This document shows positions 34,950-47,284 of a DNA stretch of 64,000 nucleotides, piece by piece (position 1 is the first letter of the stretch; each line of letters begins with the position of its first letter). Position numbers and translations under genes: made by a program. Under the pieces are notes generated by a model. That model was not told the origin of the DNA. It made no database searches and worked only from the letters and a program-made list of their open reading frames with translations. This DNA is from Platerodrilus igneus (lineage: Eukaryota > Arthropoda > Insecta > Coleoptera > Lycidae): NCBI GenBank assembly GCA_036346225.1, contig JARFIW010000836.1, positions 682,001-746,000 on the forward strand, in the 5' to 3' direction.

Positions 34950-36180
34950 GTGCCCCACACTTTGGGCGTCATAAATTTACTCTGAATTCCTTTTTAGAAG
35001 GGTTCCAAAATTCGTACCTCTATTTGAGTTGATATAATACTCGCTGAAAATAAAAAAAGCTCCACTAATTTCTACCTAAAAAAATTTTTAAGTTCGTGCT
35101 TTGATTACGAAATGTTTTAGTCGAGTATCTTCTGAAGATGCTTTCCGAACTGACACTCCACGGCTAGCTCTGCTCACTGCTTTTTCCGATATACTCACCA
35201 CAGCTACTCATTCTCTCAACAACCTTTATAAAGAAAAATAAAAAATAATTTGACAAAAACATTCAACCCCTTTATTCTGACAACATAAATAATAAATTCA
35301 CACAATCTCAAAATTTACAATATTTATCCAAGCTAAATATTTTATGCCCCTACTCGGCAATAAAATCATCAAATTAATATCCCCGCGATTGTATGCTCCT
35401 CTACAATTCATTGTTTTATTTTAAAGTAGATGGGCCTATCCCAGAACCTTAATTTATTTTTCCCTGGTCTATGGTGAGCTCAGTATAAACCTTTTTATAT
35501 GTATGCACAAACTTTTGCACTTATAAATTATACAAAAAACCCGTTTACTTCTTACATCTATAAAATATTATACAAGCATTTACATCCTCAGATTTATAAT
35601 TAAAAAAAATTGTCCGATACATATGTCAATAAAATTAGTTTTCGGTTCATAAAAATGTTCACCAAATAAAACTCAAATCACTAATAGTTTAAATAAATTA
35701 GCACCTGCACAACAGTTTCAACAAAAAAAAATTCGTTACCTGGAGAGTCTTCTTCTTCCAGATCACCACCTCTGTAGATGTCTTCCAAAATGACTGCACG
35801 TGCCTGGATCACTCCATGTTGCTGCCTTCCATTGTGAACATCAATCCCATCTCAAACTCGTTGTTCGCCCAAATCCTCAACGATCCCTCTGGACTGCTGC
35901 TCCAAGTCCAAACATCACCTCTTCTTCCACTCAAGGTGCAACAAGCATCCTTATTCAATTTGTAAATAATTCTCTACTTACAAGTCATCCTGTTTCAAGT
36001 ATTACTATGATTTACTACGGTTCACTCCGTTTAAACTAAGTTGCACCTACTTGTGCATCAAAACACTTGTAAATCTCAAGTCGGACTGCACTAGTCACGT
36101 GGTTTGAAGCTAGGATGATCTTCTGTAGACTTGGAAAATAAGAGAGAGCGAATGCCGCCCCCAGCAGCCCCACTTGAGTT
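34950..36180. repeat. non-coding dispersed repeat, copy 1
   Basis: Three anchors recur in the same order and at similar spacing in the copy at 38.0-38.8 kb: TATGGTGAGCTCA (35470-35482), CGTTACCTGGA (35734-35744) and AAATAAGAGAGAGCGA (about 36136). Spacings are ~264 and ~402 bp here against ~300 and ~384 bp there. On the minus strand a primer-site-like motif lies at 34952-34971, hinting at an LTR origin. Long open frames here (up to 187 codons at 36131-36694) do not resemble proteins and are not conserved in copy 2. Confidence 0.55.
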
Positions 36181-36960
36181 GCCAGTATTTTTGTTGCAAA
36201 TGCCTTGTAAAGGTGACTACGGCCACTCAATTCTACAAAATACCCCTGCACTTACACAACGGTCTTTCAAAACTCAGAAATCGAAACATAAACACTTCAT
36301 TACCGCGAAAAACTGTCTAAACTTGCCAACCGTCCAAATATTCCTTGAAATTTCCACTCTTCCGTTCACCCCACACAAATACAATCACGCCTCTCGTGTG
36401 CGCGTTCATACAATAATATCCATTTGCACCTACATAATAACATCTCTCAGCTTTGTCTTCCTTTTCTACCTAAAGTGTCTACGTTATTTCTACCTTACTG
36501 GTATCTCTTTCTGTCCCGTGTTTTCTGTCTTGCTTGTAGCCCTCTATTACTATATTGTTCACGGTCATTTCTCTCTTCTTTTATGTACGCCTCGAAAAAT
36601 CGATACCGTCTACAAACATGTTGCATCTTCGTCCCGCTTGTTGGTTTTTAAAATATACTCGTCTGACACGCGCTTGAAAATCTTTGTCCCTTAACCAACT
36701 GATATCTTGCATCTGCCTCTGTTACGTATTAAATATTGTCCGTTTACCTAATTTTATTGATTTGTTTTGAACTAGTAGACCGTTGCTGTTAGTCTTACGT
36801 TGTCCGTTTACATAATTTACCTCGAATTGTATTCTCAACGTATACAAGCTTTTACGAGAATCGTTTATTTACCCCACGTCTGTTTCATGAAATCCTTGAC
36901 TGTTTTAACGTGTTTACAATATTAAACCTTGTAACGTTCTTCGACTGCTTTAGCTTATGC
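36181..36960. other. spacer left of the SINE
   Basis: Nothing recognised apart from the open frame noted for the repeat. Confidence 0.35.
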
Positions 36961-36974
36961 TGTATTTAATAAAT

Positions 36975-37271
36975 AGGCGGCTCCGTGGCGTAGTGGTATG
37001 TGTGTGACTACTACGCCCTAGGTCCCGGGTTCGAATCCCGACACGGTCCGCTTGAAAAATGTTAGGCGAGCATTTTTCGCAAAAATACACCCTCGTTCGG
37101 ATGAGAGGTAAAATGGAGGTCCCGTGTGTGAGTGTTGTCAAGCACGTTAAAGATCCCTACCTTGCTTGGAACAGCAAGGGTCCGGCAAAATTCAAAATTT
37201 TCTAGGTAAAAAAAACTCGCTTCCTGGCCAGTGTAGTACCTTCGGGTGGAGCATTGGAAAATCACATGTAA
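36975..37271 (+). mobile_element. tRNA-derived SINE with perfect 14-bp target duplication
   Basis: The 297-bp element starts with a tRNA-like head: A-box TGGCGTAGTGG at 36986-36996 and B-box GGTTCGAATCC at 37028-37038, with CCTAGGTCCC between. The body follows: CTTGAAAAATGT, CACCCTCGTTCGG, TTAAAGATCC, CCAGTGTAGTACC and a GGGTGGAGCATTGG end. The direct repeat TGTATTTAATAAAT flanks it at 36961-36974 and 37272-37285, the mark of LINE-mediated insertion. The intact boxes and duplication point to a fairly recent copy. SINEs are transcribed by Pol III and encode nothing, so the minus-strand open frames over it are artefacts. Confidence 0.9.
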
Positions 37272-37552
37272 TGTATTTAATAAATGTACCTTGCTTAAAT
37301 TACGGATGTTTACACTGAAAAGCATTCATACTAATAACCTTTGTACACAGTTTTCGACCTTGTCATTGATCTTAATTGTTGTCCTCGTACTAAATTAACG
37401 TAAACAAATTAAACCTACATTATAATATGTAATTTTATCCCATTCTAATTATATTGACGCGTTTTATATAAATTATTAATTTTTATACACAGGGTACCTA
37501 TAAATACATAAATGTTTGGCCTATTTACACCTATCTAAGCCTACCCACTCAC

Positions 37553-37556
<4 letters not shown>

Positions 37557-37599
<43 letters not shown>
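37557..37599. repeat. (AT)n microsatellite
   Basis: AT tract closed by TATATTGCCG. Confidence 0.9.
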
Positions 37600-37600
<1 letters not shown>

Positions 37601-37999
37601 CCGTGGTTCTAGGATTAAAAATCGATCCCCTCTAATTATTAATTTTATAACAAATTGAAAATTTGCACACCATAGAAAAATTTTCAAAAAATAAATTTCT
37701 TACCCCAGATTCCAGCTTCTTTATCACCTTAATTCGCTTCCTCGGTTGAATTGCTTTCTTCAACTGCTTCCCTGGCTAGCTCAGTTGGGTCTCCTCTTGG
37801 ATACCTAGATTCACTCTCATATACACTATCGTTCACGCACCCTCTCAATAAAACCATAAAATAATACAACAATCATACAATATCTATTTTCCACTATTTA
37901 CAAATAAAACTTCAAAATTATTTACATCTCAGTGGTCAAGTTACACCTCAATAAATTCTATTTAGTAAAGTCCAGAATTTTAACTAGAAATATCAAACA

Positions 38000-38800
38000 C
38001 ATTGAATGTAACCTGAGTATATGGGCCCTGAATAATACCTTATCTTTCTTTATTTATTTATAATTAATTTCAATTAGGAAACTCTGAAGTATGGTGAGCT
38101 CATGATAACCTAGTTAATTCTGAATACTGTATGCTTTTGTACTTCGCAGACTCTTACTACAAACACAAAAAAACAAACCCATGACTCTTCACAATAAAAA
38201 ATTTTAAATTCCTGAAGGAACGTTAATAAGATTTATATACACCTTTATATTTCTATTTAAATACCTAAATAAAGTTAGTCATACGTATTATTTTCAATAC
38301 GCAAATAATGCACAACACCTTTAAAATTTACTCTCACACGTCACACAATTTTCATAGTTTCATAGTTTATAACAACAACAATTTTAAAGCGTTACCTGGA
38401 ATTTCTTGAAGACCTCCACTCCGCTGACGATGCGGTAAAGTTGTTTCGCTCTGCTCTGCCGCTCTAGCTATTCGTAGAAGAACCCCATTTAAGTTGTGCT
38501 GCTTTCCCGGTGCATCCAATTCCAAATTCAAATTAATTCCACTTCTTTCATACTTCCGTACTTTCGTTTAATTTACTTTTAAATTTACGTTACTTTACGT
38601 CACTTCCCGAGCTTGTTTTAAATAAATGTTGCACCTCAAATTAAAATTTAGACTCGACACTTATTCGCGTATCAAATTATGAGGCCAACGCTGTACTATT
38701 TAATTAAAAATAATTCTATATACTTACAAGCTCGTTTGTAGTCTGAAGCGATCAAAGTACTAAGAGAACGATGAAATAAGAGAGCGAGCCGTGCTAATTC
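38000..38800. repeat. non-coding dispersed repeat, copy 2
   Basis: Contains TATGGTGAGCTCA (38090-38102), CGTTACCTGGA (38390-38400) and GAAATAAGAGAGCGAGCC (about 38773), colinear with copy 1. Outside these anchors the copies are strongly diverged. No coding potential. Confidence 0.55.
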
Positions 38801-39630
38801 GTCAAGTATTTATATGCTTCGACTGTAACCTCTCCAGACCCTCTTACCGTGAAAAATCAAATTTAAAATAACACTTCCTCAAATTTTGTTTCAACCGTTT
38901 TCGAAATCTCCGAAATTTAGCGCGTCGTTACGATATTTTTCAATAAACCCGACTTCAAATATCCCCGTGTTTGCCTAACGATATTGACCAATAGTATATG
39001 CATTGACGTCTTCAAAATCCCGCCTATCTTAACGCTGTCCCTTTCTTATGCATATTATGTTTCCTTCTAACGTTGTTTGAGTGGTAGAGAATCGATATTC
39101 CTGTCCGCGTTCTATTTACCCCATGTGGACTGAATACGTGCTTTTTGAAATGTACTATTATTATGCCTGTCTCAGTCCGAAGCATTTCATTGACCCTCTA
39201 TCCTTTCTGCACTTTAAGGAAACTTTTAGTTAACATTTACGTGAACTCTCCAACCGTTTACCCGATATTTTTTTAAACTTGTTTGTTATCTATAAAAATA
39301 AGAGGAACCTGACATTTAGAAACATGCAGGTGTTTAATTAACCGACGTTTTCACACAACATTTCATGGTATTTCAACCCAACCGATTTATTTGTTTGTTA
39401 CAACGAACGCTACTCGTCTTGGATTTATTGATTTTTCATGCTTTTATGCGTATTAGACGTCATTAAACTCCATTAAATTAATAAATAAATTGCATTGGCT
39501 TCTAAAATCTATTTTCTCTGCGAACCTACTAAATTTAAATCATTATTTGTAAAATTTTTGTTAATACTTGTTACATTAAACTGAACTAAATGAAAAAAAT
39601 TTCGCACGTAAATTCGAGTTGTTTCCTCTA
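38801..39630. other. spacer, nothing recognised
   Basis: No gene or repeat I can match. Confidence 0.4.
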
Positions 39631-39632
39631 TA

Positions 39633-39928
39633 CAGGGTGTTTCAAATTGCTTTGCCTATAGTTAAATTTATCCTTTTAAAACCACTACAATATATAAATA
39701 TATATATTTATATATATATTTATATTTATATATAATGACGTGATAAGGGGTCACGAGAGGTTATTGAAACCCTAATTTAAAAATAAATCCCACTAAAATA
39801 TCATACAATTCGAAAAAAGCCGAAATGTCCGTAAATTCATGGTTACGCCTGGTATAATACAAGTGTACCTTTATTCATTTATGCATAATGCAAAAATGCA
39901 GATTGCGCGTGTATATATAATCACCCTG
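39633..39928. mobile_element. small MITE with TA target and short inverted ends
   Basis: CAGGGTG at the left and CACCCTG at the right are each bordered by TA (39631-39632, 39929-39930). It carries an internal AT-rich tract at 39690-39733. The segment after the tract (TGACGTGATAAGGGGTCAC, then AGAGGTTATTGA) resembles 48155-48195, suggesting a second copy there. The class is probably Tc1/mariner-derived, judged from the TA duplication. Confidence 0.6.
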
Positions 39929-39930
39929 TA

Positions 39931-41238
39931 TTATATAAGTGTATTGTAAATAAATAGCAAATAACGTAAGTTGTAGAAATAATTAATTGCAAAGATTACT
40001 GTAAAGCGCATTTAAATCAAACGTAAAAATCGATCGTTTTAATACAAAGTCGTTTATTTTACTTATTAATTATCAATACAGTTTAGATAAAAATGCATTT
40101 GATTTGCTGTAAATAGCATAAAGGAGTACAGCATTACGCATTTCGTTTGAGAAACTAAAATCAACGTGTATTTAAAATTCCCAAAATTAATAAATAATTT
40201 TATGTACTAAAAGCAAATATTTCCTATAATGTGCAAAACTTTTTGCATTAAAAACCAATTAAAGTTTAAATTAATTAACCCGTGAATCACAGTAATCCAT
40301 CTAAATAAAGAACTTTCTAGAAGATGAGTTATCGGAATTTAAAAATACGCCAAATTCGTATAACTCATTAATAAGTAAACATTTTTTTCAAGAACCAGCT
40401 TGAACATTGAAAATAACTCCTAAAATCCTTGGAATAATCGATTATCATTTTGCATTAACATGCGACGCACAACAATAGTGTATAGGTAATACAAGGATAT
40501 ATAGAACGCGTCACAGTATCTAAACGAGATAAAAGAATCAAAAAGTTTGACAAATTTACACGTTAATTAGGCATTCCTGGAAAGATTACGTCATAATGTT
40601 TGAAATTATTGTGGAAAACTCTCGAGAATAGATAAATTGGTATATAAAGGGAGAGTTTATCATTTCAAGAGTCATTTATAAATTAGTAATAAATTCATTG
40701 ATTCAACTTCATTCATTAGAGCACGAAATGTTATTTAATTAAAAAGCCTGAGCTTTTGCTATGCGAAGATAGATAGTCATAGAAATATGTAGTAAACATA
40801 TTGTGGTTTGATAGTTGCGAGGCTGCAATGAATATTGAAGTGATATTTTTAAGCGAAAATTACATGCGAAAATGGAATTGTAAATTACAATGAACAAGAA
40901 AATTTCTTCAAGACAACGCTACTCTAGTTATTTTACTAAATAATTGAAAAAAAGAGTTAACCAAGAAGGTATTTTGATAATTACTGTTGGAAGTTAGGAA
41001 TTTTAATTTGAAAAACTGGTGAGCTGATTTTACGTCAATGTGAAATAAGATTTTTTTTATTACGAGAACATTTTTGTGGATTCTGCAAGTATCACTGTTA
41101 GATTTATTTTTGACTGAGATTAGAGTATTTAGATATAGCGTTTAAGATATGCTTAATAATTTTTTTTGGATGAGGGATTTTTTTACCAGTAGTTTGTGTC
41201 AGAGTTTGAAATACTCTGACCTTTAATAGATTATATGT
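39931..41238. other. non-coding flank of the BEL insertion
   Basis: No open frame is recognised. It ends at the TATGT target site (41234-41238) where the BEL element inserted. Confidence 0.4.
40641..40680 (+). promoter_or_regulatory. possible Pol II core promoter
   Basis: TATATAAAGG at 40641-40650 lies 31 bases before GTCATTTA (40671-40678), a spacing fitting TATA to initiator. No coding region follows before the BEL insertion. It could be a remnant LTR promoter or chance. Confidence 0.25.
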
Positions 41239-41658
41239 TGTACGCGCCATATCAGTCCCCGTTCGGGACATTCCCTCTCTCCGCGCGAGCGGGTCCGAAT
41301 GGTTCGCGCTAGTCAACGGGAGTCGGTCGTCAAGTCTCGTGATAGCCACACTAATAAAAATAAATCCGCTCTCTTCTTCTAATCCGGCATTGGACTCTTC
41401 CTTTCCTGTCTACCTCCTTTCCTTCAACCCTTGGCCAAAGCGGTAGTTACAGTGTTTAGTGCCTCTCAAGTGCCAAAGGAACTTTCAGTAAGTGTTTTTT
41501 ATGTCTTTGTATGATTATACTCCTATAAACTGTTCTCACCTCACCCTTAATAATTACAGTCCACGCTCTATCTCGGAACCCCTTGTTTACGGCCTTTAGC
41601 ACTCAAGGTGGTTCTATTTGTATCCCGTTACGGAAAACGGGTATTCGATAACAAAACA
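41239..41658 (+). repeat. 5' LTR of the BEL/Pao element
   Basis: 420 bp, TG...CA, preceded by TATGT. It differs from the 3' LTR only at about 41551-41570, where two C runs are each one base shorter. Confidence 0.94.
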
Positions 41659-41680
41659 TTTGGTCCTTCGAGCCGGATCT
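41659..41680 (+). promoter_or_regulatory. BEL primer-binding region
   Basis: TTTGGTCCTTCGAGCCGGAT follows the LTR directly. A leader of this form (TTTGGTCC-TTCGA-CCGGAT) is typical of insect BEL/Pao elements. Confidence 0.75.
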
Positions 41681-42008
41681 AGAACTACGTTTATATCGTT
41701 CTCTTTCTCGCCTCATCGATTCAAAGGCATACAAACGTAGGTCTTTATTAATTCACAAATTCGTAAATCATTTAGTACTTGATAATAGAAACGATTTGAA
41801 AGTGTTATCTGTACGTTTCAATTTGTTGTTAAATCGCACGTGCATTCTTTCGAGTTCAAGTTCATTGCAATTAGATTATTGTTACCATATTTCAATATCA
41901 AGATCATTGCACTCCATTCAGAATTTGTTTGTTTACAAACAAGCCGTCCCTTTAATACGTACGTTAGTTTACTTAACTATTGTTAATTTATTCATAAAGT
42001 TCTTAATT

Positions 42009-43640
42009 ATGGCAAAGGTGATATTTTAAAGAAAAAACTTGAAGACTATTTCGCGCGCTTAACCGAAATTGCCGATTATGTTCGTACCGCAACCCGTTTA
42101 GCTGCCGTAGAAGCGAGATATCTACGTATGCAAAGTATTGAACAACAACTAGATGTTGTCTACGATAAAATTTTAACCTATAATTCGGTTGTTGACGAAA
42201 AGGATGAGATTAAAACTCAAAGTTCTTCGTTTGACAATCTGTTAGACGTTATTCGTACGCGGTATTTAGATATCAAACAAAATGCATCAAAATCGGTTGA
42301 TGATACTTCAACTAATCCCTTTCAAACTTCTGTAAGTTATTTAAAACCTCTAAGTATAACCCCCTTTGATGGATGTGTAGAAAACTGGCAAAATTTCATT
42401 TCGCTTTACAAGAGTCTGGTTCATGAAAACGAACAAATTCCGCTAATTCGTAAATATCACTATTTGCGTAGCTATCTTAAGGGTGAAGCTCTCGCCCTAA
42501 TTTCGGATCTAGCCCTTGAGGCTGATTTGTACCAACAAGCTTTTGATAAGCTAGAAGAACGCTATAGCTCACCCCGTAGAATTACTAGCTATTATTTAAA
42601 TAAAATATTACAATTTAAATCATCTGGATCTCTCTCAAACTTCATCAATATTCACTTTAACGCTGTTAACACATTGAAGGCGGCGGATAAAGTCGAAGAT
42701 TTGGCCGACTTTATACTATTTTCGTTGTGTTACCGTAATCTTGAGTTCAAAACGTAAAATGCTTTTGATCTAAAAGTAGGTTCCGAAGTTCCTACTTGTT
42801 CTCAGCTCTTCGATTTTTTATCGTTGCAAAGCAAAACCTCTGAGCTTTATGACGATATGAAAAAAGATAGGGTTATTAAACCTAATGCGCATCCTCGTTT
42901 CAAATCCAACTTCAATCAGTCCCTCTTAATGAAAAGTTCGCAAAATGCCGCTACGGCTAAAGCTGCCCGAGTTTCATGCCCGTGCTGTGGTGAAGCTCAT
43001 AAAATTTATGGTTGTTCAACATTTCAAGCACTTAATATTGCCGATCGTTATTCCACTATTAAAACTTTAAATTTGTGCTTTAAATGCTTTGGTAATCATA
43101 CTCGAGGTTGCAATTCTGAAGGTAAATGTAAAGTCTGCCATTCTTCATATCACCATACTGTGTTGCATAAACCCCTACCCAACGAGGTGGTGCATAATTC
43201 GGAAAAATCCTCTACTGCAATAGCACCCGAAATAGTTTCGGCTTGTAATGTTTCGAATTCTCATGAAAGTTATACTGTGCTGTTGGCAACAGTGCAGGCT
43301 TTTATTTTAGATATAAACCAGGATTTACAACCCGTAAGGTGCGTTTTTGATTCTGGATCTCAAATAAACGCAATTACGAGTACATGTGTTCAACCTTTGG
43401 GTCTTCAGCGTACTAGGGATTCCCGCCAAGTTAGTGGAATTTCCGACGCTTTAATAAAGTCCAAGGGGACTGTTTGTTGCACAGTCTATTCTAAATATTC
43501 TCAAAATAGAATTCAATTCAAGGCTTCAATATTTCCTAAAATAACAGGAAATATACCGGGTAGTTCATTGCCCATTTCTGTTTATAATAAATTTAAAAAT
43601 ATGAAAATGGCTGATAAAATGTTTCCATCAATCTTTGCCC
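42009..43640 (+). pseudogene. BEL/Pao gag and protease region, frame-broken
   Basis: The likely start is ATG at 42009, out of frame with the body by one base at the A run 42014-42016. The N-terminal part is helical, with LSITPFDGCVENWQNF (DUF1759-type capsid) and the 'YHYLRSYLKGEAL' segment around 42330-42490. An in-frame TAA at 42755-42757 interrupts the frame, which then continues through a zinc region: CPCC at about 42979, and CFKCFGNHTRGC followed by CKVCHSSYHH (about 43075-43155). The aspartic protease centre is FDSGSQINAI (about 43348-43377). A frame shift at about 43635-43645 leads into pol. These proteins package the RNA and process the polyprotein in the cytoplasm. Confidence 0.87.
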
Positions 43641-46600
43641 GTAGAAATTCTTCTAGGTGCCGAGATATGTGCCGAAGTACTGTTTTCCGAACATTCCGCT
43701 ATTATTCCTGGCCGCCCTTTGGCGATTCAAACCATGTTTGGTTACGTGCTGCTCGGTCAAGTTCCGTGTATTAACCCTACGATTAATGCTACTTCACTTT
43801 TCATTCAATCTGATTCTATAGATAAAGAAATAAGAAATTTCTGGGAATTGGAAGAAATTAAAATTCCCACGGAAACCTCCCAAGAGGATGTGTTTTGTGA
43901 GACGCATTTTCTCGCAACCCACTCGCGTGACGATTCTGGTCGTTACACGGTTGCTCTTCCTTTCAATCATAGTATTGAACCGCTTGGTAAAAATCGTCGG
44001 GCCGCTTATAATTGCTATTTAAATTTAGAAAGGCGTCTTTTACTCTCTCCTGAAAAGCTAAATGCTTATAATGGCTTTTTGCAGGAATATTTTGATCTTG
44101 GTCACATGTCCGTTGCCGAAACCCCATCCGATTATGTACTATCGCATCATGCAGTTTCTAAAATAACAAGTAGCACTACGAAGCTACGCGTTGTTTTCAA
44201 TGGTTCTGCTACTGATTCATTAGGAATTTCTCTTAATGACAGGTTATATTCTGGCCCTAAGCTACAAGGAAATCTACCCGAAATAATATCCGCATTTCGT
44301 TGTCACAAAATTGCTGTTTGTGCGGACATCCAAAGGATGTACCGTCAGATTCTGGTTTGTTCCTCGGATCGTCAATTCCAGCACATTTTTTGGCGATCTA
44401 CTTCTCAAGAAAATATTTGTGAATATGAACTCAAAACTCTCACGTATGGGTTAGCGCCCTCCGCATTTCTGGCTCAAAGAGTACTTCAACAATTAGTAAT
44501 TGACGAGGGTAAATCTTACCCTATGGCCTCCGAAGCTATTATGCATCACACATACATGGACGATGTAATTTTTGGTGCCTGTAGTGTCACAGAAGCGAGA
44601 CAGCTACAGCACGAGCTTATTAAGCTTCTCTCTCTCGGACAATTTCATTTGCGTAAATGGTCAAGCAATGCCGTGGAATTGTTACAAGATTTTGAAAAAT
44701 CGGAATTAGAAACTCTTATTACTTTCTCTGATCAAGTGAGCGGTATAAAAATATTAGGTTTAGTTTGGAATCCTTTATTAGACGTATTCACTTATAACGT
44801 AATTCCCTTTGAAGGCCCGTTTAATAAACGCGCCGTACTTTCTTATATGGCTCGTATATTCGACCCGTTAGGTTGGTTAACCCCGGTAATTTTTATAGTC
44901 AAACACCTGTTACAACGGCTTTGGTTACAACAATTAGGTTGGGATGATGTCCCCGACCATAATTGGTGTTCTGAATGGCAAGATTTTTGTAACCAAGTTA
45001 CAATATTATCGCAGCTAAAAATTCCTCGTCTTTTGTCTCCATTCACGGGAACCTACAGATTGTTAGGATTCTGTGATGCGAGCGAAAGGGGTTACGGCGC
45101 TTGCGTCTATTTACATATAATTTGTGGCGATTCAATGAATTGCAACCTAATTCAAGCAAAGAGCAAGGTTGCTCCTCTAAAATATTTAAGTATCCCCCGC
45201 TTAGAACTTTCAGGTGCCCTTTTATTAGCGAAATTAATTCATTCAATTACTTTAAATAAATTTTCTTACCCAATTTTGGAAACGAAACTATTTTCTGATT
45301 CTCAAGTAGTACTAACCTGGCTACAGACTCCTTCATATTTGCTCAAGCCATTTGTGGGAAATCGAGTTAGCCAAATTCTGGAATATACTACTATTTCTCA
45401 GTGGCGTCATATTTGCGGGGAAAATAATCCCGCAGACGTGGCTTCAAGAGGTTGTTCTCCACTTCAACTATTGCACAACGAATTGTGGTGGCATGGTTCG
45501 TGCAATTTCAATTACGATTTTATCAACCTCAACAGCTCTTTCCTCCTATAGGGAAGTTCCCGAATTGAAACAAATTCCTGTCTCGCTTATTGCTACAGAA
45601 CAAAATGAATTTTGTGATTTTATGGAGCGATTCTCTTGTTTATCTCATTTGCAATACAGCATGGCATATGTGAATCGGTTTATTCACAATTGTCGCCACC
45701 CCGAGAAAAATGTTAGGCCCCATTTCCTGCGACGAATTCCGAAATGGTCTGATGACTTGTGTAAAGTTGACTCAACGTCAGTTTTTTACTTCAGAATTAT
45801 TATTATATGAAAAAAATAAGAATCTTCCTCTCTCGTTTAGAAAGTTATCGCCCTATATTGATTCCCAAGGCTTGTTTAGGGTGGGCGGTCGCTTGAAACA
45901 TTCTCAGTTGCCCTATACTAGCAAGCATCCTCTATTATTGCCTAAACGGGCGAACTTATCTAAATTAATTTGCAAACATTATCACCTTTTATCGTTACAT
46001 TCAGGCCCCTCTATGACACATTCTCTTATTCTCCGAACTTATTGGATTTTTGGTCTGCGCTCTTTAGTTCGGCAAACTATTTACCATTGTTTGTCCTGTT
46101 TTAGATTAAACGCTAAGCCCCCTCAGCCAATAATGTCCGATCTGCCTCCTTCTCGTGTACAATTAACTCGCGCATTTGCTCTCGTCGGAATTGATTTTGC
46201 TGGCCCTTTTAACGAAAGCTTCGTTAAATCGAAATTCTTCTAATCGAAAATCTTATCTATGTGCCTTTGTTTGCATGTGCACCAGAGCTGCGCATTTAGA
46301 GCTGGTTTCTGAACTTTCTACAAACGCCTTTATGGCATCCTTTAATCGTTTTGTTTCTCGTCGCGGCTCTCCTGATTCCATTTATTCAGACTGTGGCAAA
46401 AATTTTATTGGCTCCGCTCGCATGCTGAAGGAAGCCAGTGAATTTTTGCGTCAAAATCATGAGGAAATATTTTCTGCAATGGCTGTTCTTCAAGTTAAGT
46501 GGCAATTTAACCCCCCATATGCACCTAATTTTGGTGGCATTTGGGAAGCTTGCGTAAAATCCGCAAAAGCCTTATTACTGCGAACTATCGGTCATCAGGT

Positions 46601-47050
46601 CCTCACATTTGAGGAGCTCACAACTATATTTGCTCGTATCGAAGCCGTGTTGAATAGCCGACCTCTAGCTTTCTACTCCTTGGACGCTACTGATAGCCCT
46701 GATTACCTAACCCTGGTCATTTTCTGATTGGGGTCCAATTCTGAGTTTGCCAGAAATCACTCTTCCCGAGAGTATCAAATTACATTCACGTTGGCAACGC
46801 TTATGTCAAATCACTCAATCTTTCTGGCGCCGGTGGTCGAACGAATATTTACTCACACTCACGCAGCGGACAAAGTGGAACCGTTCCTTGGATAACGACT
46901 TGAAGGTGGGTCATATGGTTTTCTCCTAGGAATAAATACCTCGCCTTTGTCATGGCCGCTAGGCCGTATCGAAAGCTATTTCCCGGTCGCGACGGAGTTA
47001 CTCGTGTTGTTTCAGTAAAACGTCTCGTGGTACCTTCGTTCGTCCCGTGA
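43641..47050 (+). pseudogene. BEL/Pao pol: RT, RNase H, integrase
   Basis: The longest open segment (to 45551) opens with the end of protease (ILLGAEICAE). RT follows with VFNGSATDSLGISLND, 'ADIQRMYRQI', LKTLTYGLAPSAFLAQR and an intact YMDD at 44553-44564. RNase H shows 'LLGFCDASERGYGACVY', 'LELSGALLLAKL' and 'LFSDSQVVLTWL', ending NPADVASRG. Integrase runs through shifted frames: HHCC finger (CLSCF near 46105), 'VGIDFAGPF', YSDCGKNFIG and PYAPNFGGIWEACVKSAK, all three catalytic acidic residues present. A C-terminal 'DLKVGHMV' segment lies near 46905. Breaks fall near 45545, 45715, 46240, 46711 (C run), 46730 (G run) and 46928. Apart from the breaks the protein is highly conserved. Confidence 0.88.
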
Positions 47051-47284
47051 ATAAAATTCTTCCCTTCCTTTAGAAAAGTAATGCTTAAATTTTCGTTAGT
47101 ATATTTTAATTTTTTACGATTTTAGTCACTCTTTTAGTTGTTTTCTTTCTCTTGGTTTTCTTCTCCCCCCCCCCCGAGTATCGGCGGGTTAACCGTACTC
47201 TGCGGCTAGGAGGAAATGCCTAGCTCTAATTATATTTCGTTTTTTTTTTGTAAAATTTTTTTTCTTAATTTTAGGTGGGCGGTA

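Noticed and set aside
36131..36694. 187-codon open frame
   Set aside because: Longest orphan frame of the 30-kb region, but it has no domain, is rich in residues expected from C/T-rich DNA and is not conserved in the related repeat at 38 kb.
41104..41349. Minus-strand frame over the BEL LTR, repeated at 47189-47395
   Set aside because: Duplicated only because the LTR is duplicated; no protein family.
47166..47178. C run in the BEL 3' untranslated region
   Set aside because: Simple homopolymer; not the polypurine tract, which is the AGGTGGGCGG next to the LTR.
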